Assembly (NCBI GenBank): GCA_945910005.1
Contig: OX246744.1
Span: 44,946,965-45,010,964 of the forward strand
Source of the DNA: Isoperla grammatica
Lineage: Eukaryota > Arthropoda > Insecta > Plecoptera > Perlodidae
Direction of reading: 5' to 3'
DNA: 64,000 nucleotides
The translations under genes were made by a program, and so were the position numbers. Below the pieces are notes generated by a model. It had not been told where the DNA came from and ran no database searches. It worked only from the letters and a program-made list of their open reading frames with translations. How positions within the stretch are numbered: position 1 is the stretch's first letter; each line of letters opens with the position of its first letter. Shown one piece after another: positions 59,248 through 64,000 of this stretch.

Positions 59248-59387
59248 CCGTACATCCCGGATGTTGCCCGTCTCCTCAAGAGAGTCCTCGGAGCTGCGCC
59301 GACTAGACTGAAAGCTGTTGCTCGTGTTCAGTCGGGGACTTGTCACCGTCGTGTTGGCTGCCACTCTGGTCGTCCGCGACACCGGGT
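59248..59387 (-). CDS. LRRFIP-like gene, Ser-rich exon upstream of the coiled coil
   Basis: After the acceptor tgaacgtttcag the exon gives (D)PVSRTTRVAANTTVTSPRLN, TSNSFQSSRRSSEDSLEETG, NIRDVR, with donor gtacgg|gtgagt. The SSRRSSEDSLEE..IRD pattern resembles LRRFIP2 SSRRGSGDTSSLI...LRDI that precedes the coiled coil. 140 bp is 2 carried bases plus 46 codons, ending phase 0, which joins in frame to [10 protein letters not shown] at 54340. Earlier exons must lie right of the retrotransposon or beyond the window. Another small exon between 54340 and 59248 cannot be excluded. Confidence 0.78.
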
Positions 59388-59529
59388 CTGAAACGTTCAC
59401 ACGACACCGGTCAGGTCGACCGTTGGCTTCTCAACGGTTTTACGAGGACGGGGGACATCAGGCAAAATACTTGATACTGATGTAAGGCCCGATTTTATGA
59501 ACTTTGGATAAATATTTAGAAGGTTACTA

Positions 59530-59717
59530 CAGTAATCCCCCTTTAATTAATTCACATTTCAAGGGACCTTAAAAACTCAAATTTGAATTACAAAATCTTG
59601 AATTAAAAGAACTGTAACACTTAACTATGTACCCAAACTTTGTGTAGGGACTTCATATTTGTTGGAAGGTATATATAAATTTGAATTAACGGGGTTTGAA
59701 TTAACGAGAGACTACTG
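59530..59717. mobile_element. Tc1/mariner (pogo/Tigger-like) MITE, 188 bp
   Basis: Ends CAGTAATCCCCCTTTAATTA and ..TTAACGAGAGACTACTG are imperfectly inverted and flanked by TA (59528-59529, 59718-59719). Words like ttgaattaacggggtttgaa are typical of pogo/Tigger ends. No transposase. Confidence 0.65.
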
Positions 59718-59780
59718 TAACTTGTTTTCACCATGGTAACAACCAATGTGAAGGCTCGTTGCCATGGTGAAAACAAGTTA
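59717..59780. repeat. Short hairpin beside the retrotransposon tail
   Basis: taacttgttttcaccatggt(aac) and (gtt)gccatggtgaaaacaagtta are inverted, 23 bp with one mismatch and an 18-bp loop. Confidence 0.7.
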
Positions 59781-59846
59781 TACAATTCAATTCAATTCAA
59801 TTCAATTCAATTCAATTCAATTCAATTCAATTCAATTCAATTCAAG
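59778..59846 (-). repeat. (TTGAA)n tail of the non-LTR element
   Basis: About 13 copies of attca on the plus strand (ttgaa on the element's strand) close the element's 3' UTR, as CR1/L2/I-type elements end in short microsatellites. Confidence 0.85.
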
Positions 59847-60127
59847 TCATTTTATTTAGCTTTTTCAGCTATTATCACATGTTACAAACACATATAAACA
59901 AATAAAGACTCAATATCATAATATTAATCTAATGTATAATCTAATAGAATATAATAGTAATAGAATATAATAGTACATACTAATAAGTTCAATACCCGTA
60001 ATAGCTGATACATTTAAGAGCACATCCTGTTTTTCAGAGATGGCATAGGCCTAGACCTACATCACTACTACAGTAAGACAACATGCTCTCTCACAAAAAC
60101 CACACATTCGTGTCTAAAGCTACGCCC
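59847..60127 (-). mobile_element. 3' UTR of the non-LTR element
   Basis: Non-coding sequence between the ORF2 stop (60128-60130) and the pentanucleotide tail; contains aataaaatgac on the element's strand just before the tail. Confidence 0.7.
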
Positions 60128-62971
60128 TTATAGTTGTTTAATCCTATCATCTAGCTGATTATACAATCTCATACCACTGTAGAATATGGATCTTTGGGAC
60201 ATTGATTTATTCATACCTGTTACATATACATTATTTGCTCTCCTAGTGTTATACTTATGTACTTCTGTCCCAAAACAAATGTTCTTTTTTAAGTACCCTG
60301 GTAGTTCACCTCTTATTATTTTATGTATAAATGTCAGTGTATTTAGAGATACTATTTGGTCAATTGACAGCCAGTTCAAGGTATCAAGCATGTCTTGTAT
60401 CCTTGTAAACTGGTTACCTCTCAGTATAGCTCTCATAGCCCTGTTTTGTAGTTTTTGTAGCCTTGACTTACTCATTTTATCTATTCCCCACAAAAGTGTT
60501 CCACAGTAGTTGAGATGTGGTTTTATCAACGCATTGTATATGGTTACCACTGTTGTAGCAGGTAAAAATCTCCTCAATCTGAATAATAGATTAGTTTTCC
60601 CACTTATTTGCTTACTTAGATATTCAACATTGCTGACAAATTTGAGATGTTTGTCTATAATGACACCCAAGTACTTAAATTCTTCTACAAAATGTAGTAT
60701 TACGTCTTGCATCACTATTGACCAGTCTCGTCTCTCTTCAATTTTCTTTGCTATCACTCCAGAGGATGTGATTAACATGCACTTTGTTTTCTCCGCATTT
60801 ACTTGGAGCTTATTCCTTTTTAACCAGTCTAGGATGATTTTTAGTTCCTTATTTAGGATCTCACACATTATTTTGATATCATATCCTGATAACGATAACA
60901 GAGTATCATCCGCAAACAAGTTTAATAAGACTCTTGAGACACATGTATTAATATCATCAATATACATTATAAATAATAATGGTCCAAGGACCGAGCCTTG
61001 AGGTACTCCATACATACTCTTTATATTGTTTGAACACTTCCCATCATACTTCGTTTCCTGGGATCTATCTGATAAGTAGCTCTCAAACCATTTATATACA
61101 CTACCAGTGATATTATATTTATACCTAAGTTTATTTAACAAAATCTCTCTATCGATCGTCTCAAAGGCTCGTTTAAAATCTAGGAAAACTGCCAATGTTA
61201 TCTTCCCAACATCCATATCTTCTTTCCACTCAGATAATGTTTTTTGTAGTGCTGTTTCACACGAGTGATTCTTACGAAAACCTGACTGGTTACTACTTAT
61301 CATCTCTTTCTGCTCACAATATTCCATAAGTTGTTCATGAACCACTTTCTCTAGGACTTTCTCATAAATAGGTAGCATATTAATAGGTCTATGTTCTTCC
61401 CCTTTACGAGTGTTTTTTACTTTAGGCACAGGTACAATAGTGGAAGTTTTCCATTTTTCCGGAAATACTCCCTGTGTTAGTGACATATTTATAACTTCAA
61501 GTAACTCCTGTCAATATCCTCCAAAAGTCTTCTTCAAAAGTTCAGTTGAGATACCTTCTATTCCATTCTTATTTGGCAGCTTATGAATTATGTTTTTAAG
61601 CTCAGTAAGGGAAATATTTCTAAATTCAAAAAATCCATCAGTTACTTCAGGTACCATTGTTGGAATAAAACTATCTTGCACAGAAGGTGACTCAATGTTT
61701 TCTACTATTTCTTCTACACTACTTACAAAATATTTATTTAACTCATTTGCACAGTCTCCTCTCTCTACTTCAATACCATTTAAGCTTAGTGATTTTACAG
61801 CGTTCTGTACTTGTCCCTTACCCACTATATTATTTATTAATTTCCATATTTTCTTTGGGTCTTGTTCACAATTATCAATTTTCTGGCTATAATATTCATA
61901 TTTAGTTTCTCTTATTGATTTAGTAAATATATTTCTATTTGATCTGTACAACTTCCAATCTGCGTCCCTCATTGTTGACTTAGCTAGCTTATAACTACTA
62001 TTTCTTTGCTTTTGTTTTTCTCTAAGACTGGCATCAAACCATGGGTTTGCTATAGCTATATTCTTCCATTTAACTTCCTTTATTGGATTTACTTCATTTA
62101 TTGTGTCTTTCATATTTTTAACCCATCCGTCTGCTCTCTTATTTACATCTTCTCCCATTTCCCATTCTTTTTCTTCTAGCAGAGCTATCATCTTCTTAAT
62201 ATCATCACTACTCAGTTTATTCCTCTTGGTAACATGTTTGATACCTCTGATTTTTTTACTTTCATGCATCTTAAGATTTTTGTTTATTATTAGTGTTTCA
62301 TGATCTGTTATAACATCCTCAATTGCATGAACACTTATTTCATCGTCATTAGTGATTACCAGGTCAATGATTGTTTTGGAGTTCTTACAAATTCTTGTGG
62401 GATTTTTTACTACTTGTTCAAAGCCCATTGTGTTCACAATGTCATGTAACTTCTTACTGTAAGATGTTACTCTAGCCATATCGATGTTAAAATCTCCTAC
62501 TACTATCACTTTTGCATTCTTTGAATCCAACTCTACCATAATCTCTTCTATCTTATTTAAGAATACTTTATGCGAAGCATTTGGAGAGTGGTACAGCACG
62601 ACCAATATACATTTTTCTTTCTTGGTTACAATATCAATACCTGTTGCCCAGAGATTTTTCAAGAGCACTATATCTAATATTTTCCTATATTTTATGTCCT
62701 CCCTAATATATAGTGCAACCCCTCCTGTATGTCTGGAGTCTGATGTTACCTGTTGAAACTTATAACCTACTATATACAGCTCATGCTCACATACATCATT
62801 AGTTATATGTGTTTCTGCTAAACACACAATTGTAGGCTTCTTTTCCTTCATTATTAGTTCCAGTTCGTCTTTATGCCCTAACAACCCTTGGATATTTAAA
62901 TAAAGAATTTGATTTATGTCCTCTCCAATGTTTTTGTCTTTGTCAGCCAGCTGATTCCTATCAATTTTCAA
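60128..62971 (-). pseudogene. Non-LTR retrotransposon ORF2 (endonuclease-RT), broken by one TGA
   Basis: One frame of about 947 codons with a single internal stop, TGA at 61511-61513 (FGGY*QELLEV). The first 486 codons are an AP-type endonuclease: NIQGL (about 26), LAETH (49-54), VVGDFNID (157-164) and ITDHETLI (221-228). The next 460 are a reverse transcriptase: RPINMLPIYEKVLEKV, FLDFKRAFETID, GVPQGSVLGPLLF and the catalytic FADD, then a C-terminal domain with LNYCGTLLWG. This layout fits the CR1/L2 group. The 5' end in this frame is TTG; no in-frame ATG lies next to the ORF1 stop, so the start is unclear. It is otherwise undamaged, so the insertion is young or the stop recent. Confidence 0.9.
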
Positions 62972-62982
62972 TTTCTCATGTC

Positions 62983-64000
62983 TTAGGTTTTTGGTAGGGA
63001 TCGGCTTATTTGGTAAAAATTTGGCACTTCCATATCAAAATGTTTGATTTCATTATTTACAAGTCCAGTAATCATGTTGAACATGAAGCCAATTTCATGA
63101 GTGTCCGTCTGGTTTGTCACTGTCGCGTTGGTTGTCCCGATCAGACAGGTTGGAAACTCAGCTGATGGGGGCAGGACTGCTTCCTCCTTGTTGGCTTGAA
63201 TCGGCTCTGATCCAGCAACGGGCAGGACTGCTTCCTCCTTGTTGGCTTGAATCGGCTCTGATCCAGCAACGGGCAGGACTGCTTCCTCCTTGTTGGCTTG
63301 AATCGGCTCTGATCCAGCAACGGGCAGGACTGCTTCCTCCTTGTTGGCTTGAATCAGCTCTGGTCCAGCAACGGGCAGGACCGCTTCCTCCTTGTTGGTT
63401 TGAATCGGCTCTGATCCAGCAACGGGCAGGACCGCTTCCTCCTTGTTGGCTTGAATCGGCTCTGATCCAGCAACAGGCAGGACCGCTTCCTCTGGAATTG
63501 GCTCTGAATCGGCAGTGGGCAGGACCGCTTCCTCCTTGTTGACTGGAATCAGCTCTGCCATAAGGTGCTCCTCGTCCTTGGTGTTTTCCTCTACTCTCAG
63601 TCCCTCTTCGGATGAAGTAATCCAGATTTTACTCTCGATGAGTTCCATTAGATATTTATTCTGCTTAGGCATATGTTTAGTTAGCGGTCTAGTGTTCTCG
63701 GGGCCATCTAGTTCTATCAGGTAGGCCTCCTTGACCTTACCTCCGATTCTAGGTTTAACCACAGATGATGGAGAGTTTGAGAGTGAGTCTGAGTCCTTGA
63801 TTGATTTGGCAATGATCTCACACAGCTTCACTTTTCCTCCGTGATTTAGGTGGAGGCCATATCCGGTGTAATTTTCCTTGCTGATGTCCCTCAGGTTAAT
63901 GAACTTTATGTTGTCGGTTTTTGATATTTCTGCTTCTATGGACCGGTTTGCTTTATGAATTGTATTATTTAAGTAGGGTTTATCGTATCTGTTTAAGATG
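62983..64000 (-). CDS. Non-LTR retrotransposon ORF1, 3' part (5' end outside window)
   Basis: Open frame from the window edge to TAA at 62983-62985, just before ORF2. Near the start NYTGYGLHLNHGGKVKLCEI resembles the C-terminal end of the SGNH-esterase-like domain of CR1 ORF1 proteins, where the GLHLN histidine is the catalytic one. Further on lie eight or so copies of a 17-residue unit (EEAVLPVAGSEPIQANK type) followed by a unique tail ending RSLPKT. ORF1 proteins bind RNA and assist retrotransposition. Spacing to ORF2 is short, suggesting linked translation. Confidence 0.8.
   Translation of the reverse strand, partial: ILNRYDKPYLNNTIHKANRSIEAEISKTDNIKFINLRDISKENYTGYGLHLNHGGKVKLCEIIAKSIKDSDSLSNSPSSVVKPRIGGKVKEAYLIELDGPENTRPLTKHMPKQNKYLMELIESKIWITSSEEGLRVEENTKDEEHLMAELIPVNKEEAVLPTADSEPIPEEAVLPVAGSEPIQANKEEAVLPVAGSEPIQTNKEEAVLPVAGPELIQANKEEAVLPVAGSEPIQANKEEAVLPVAGSEPIQANKEEAVLPVAGSEPIQANKEEAVLPPSAEFPTCLIGTTNATVTNQTDTHEIGFMFNMITGLVNNEIKHFDMEVPNFYQISRSLPKT
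63160..63540 (-). repeat. 51-bp coding repeats in retrotransposon ORF1
   Basis: Seven to eight in-frame units, on the plus strand of the type ggcaggactgcttcctcctt, gttggcttgaatcggctctg, atccagcaac. The frame is kept in every unit; one unit is shortened (ELALNRQ-side variant near 63490). Confidence 0.92.

Larger units (their letters stand above)
59388..64000 (-). other. LRRFIP-like intron (to window edge) holding mobile elements
   Basis: Upstream side of the 59387 acceptor. A pogo-like MITE, a short inverted repeat and a long non-LTR element in the same orientation as the gene fill it. No upstream exon of the gene was found. Confidence 0.5.

Noticed and set aside
63114..63542. 142-codon plus-strand frame of LLPPCWLESALIQQ repeats
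   Set aside because: Antisense shadow of the 51-bp repeats of retrotransposon ORF1.

Overview
This is eukaryotic (animal) nuclear DNA. Genes are split into short exons with GT-AG introns, introns and intergenic DNA are full of SINEs, MITEs and LTR/non-LTR elements, and there are long microsatellites. The two protein genes read best as metazoan BBS1 and an LRRFIP1/2-like (Flightless-I interacting) coiled-coil gene. The repeat content, and a palindromic AGGCCTA word scattered through non-coding DNA, suggest an arthropod, perhaps a hemipteran insect; that is a low-confidence impression.

Layout. 1-25053: one giant tandem array of a 112-bp unit (about 215 copies; it runs off the left edge), interrupted at 17166-18121 by a solo LTR with a 4-bp target duplication. 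The unit is a copy of the 3' splice site plus the first ~100 nt of the BBS1 exon at 25054-25299. 25054-31748 (+): the last five exons of BBS1 (end of beta-propeller, helical linker, GAE/ear domain), stop codon at 31746-31748. 31749-41839: about 10 kb between the two convergent genes, with no supported gene but many fold-back elements, SINEs, a dimeric satellite, a PIF/Harbinger-type MITE nested in a palindrome, and a hAT-type element. 41840-59387 (-): seven exons of the LRRFIP-like gene, with two alternative last exons (a short coiled-coil end at 41840-41950 and a large Ser/Glu-rich terminal exon at 44471-45649). 59530-64000: a pogo-like MITE and a CR1/L2-type non-LTR retrotransposon (minus strand; ORF1 partly in the window, ORF2 broken by a single in-frame TGA).

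The most striking observation links the regions. In both genes, exon edges, not whole exons, have been tandemly multiplied. BBS1: acceptor side of the 25054 exon (112 bp x ~215), acceptor side of the 28038 exon (120 bp x 5 extra) and, separately, its donor side (136 bp x 3 extra), acceptor side of the 30173 exon (71-72 bp x 6 extra), 3' end of the last exon including the stop codon (71 bp x 2 extra), plus a decayed copy of the start of the last exon in the preceding intron. LRRFIP-like gene: donor side of the 54194-54340 exon (122/132 bp x 22 extra), donor side of the 51107-51329 exon (one extra), and donor-containing copies in a 32-bp minisatellite beside the 59248-59387 exon. Seven of the eleven internal exon edges or gene ends with clear boundaries carry this pattern. 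It could be a locus- or genome-specific mutational process focused on exon/intron junctions, or in part an assembly artefact; the copies do carry distinct mutations and a transposon insertion, which argues that at least the large array is real and old enough to diverge. No bacterial-type system, CRISPR array, rRNA or intact tRNA gene was found.
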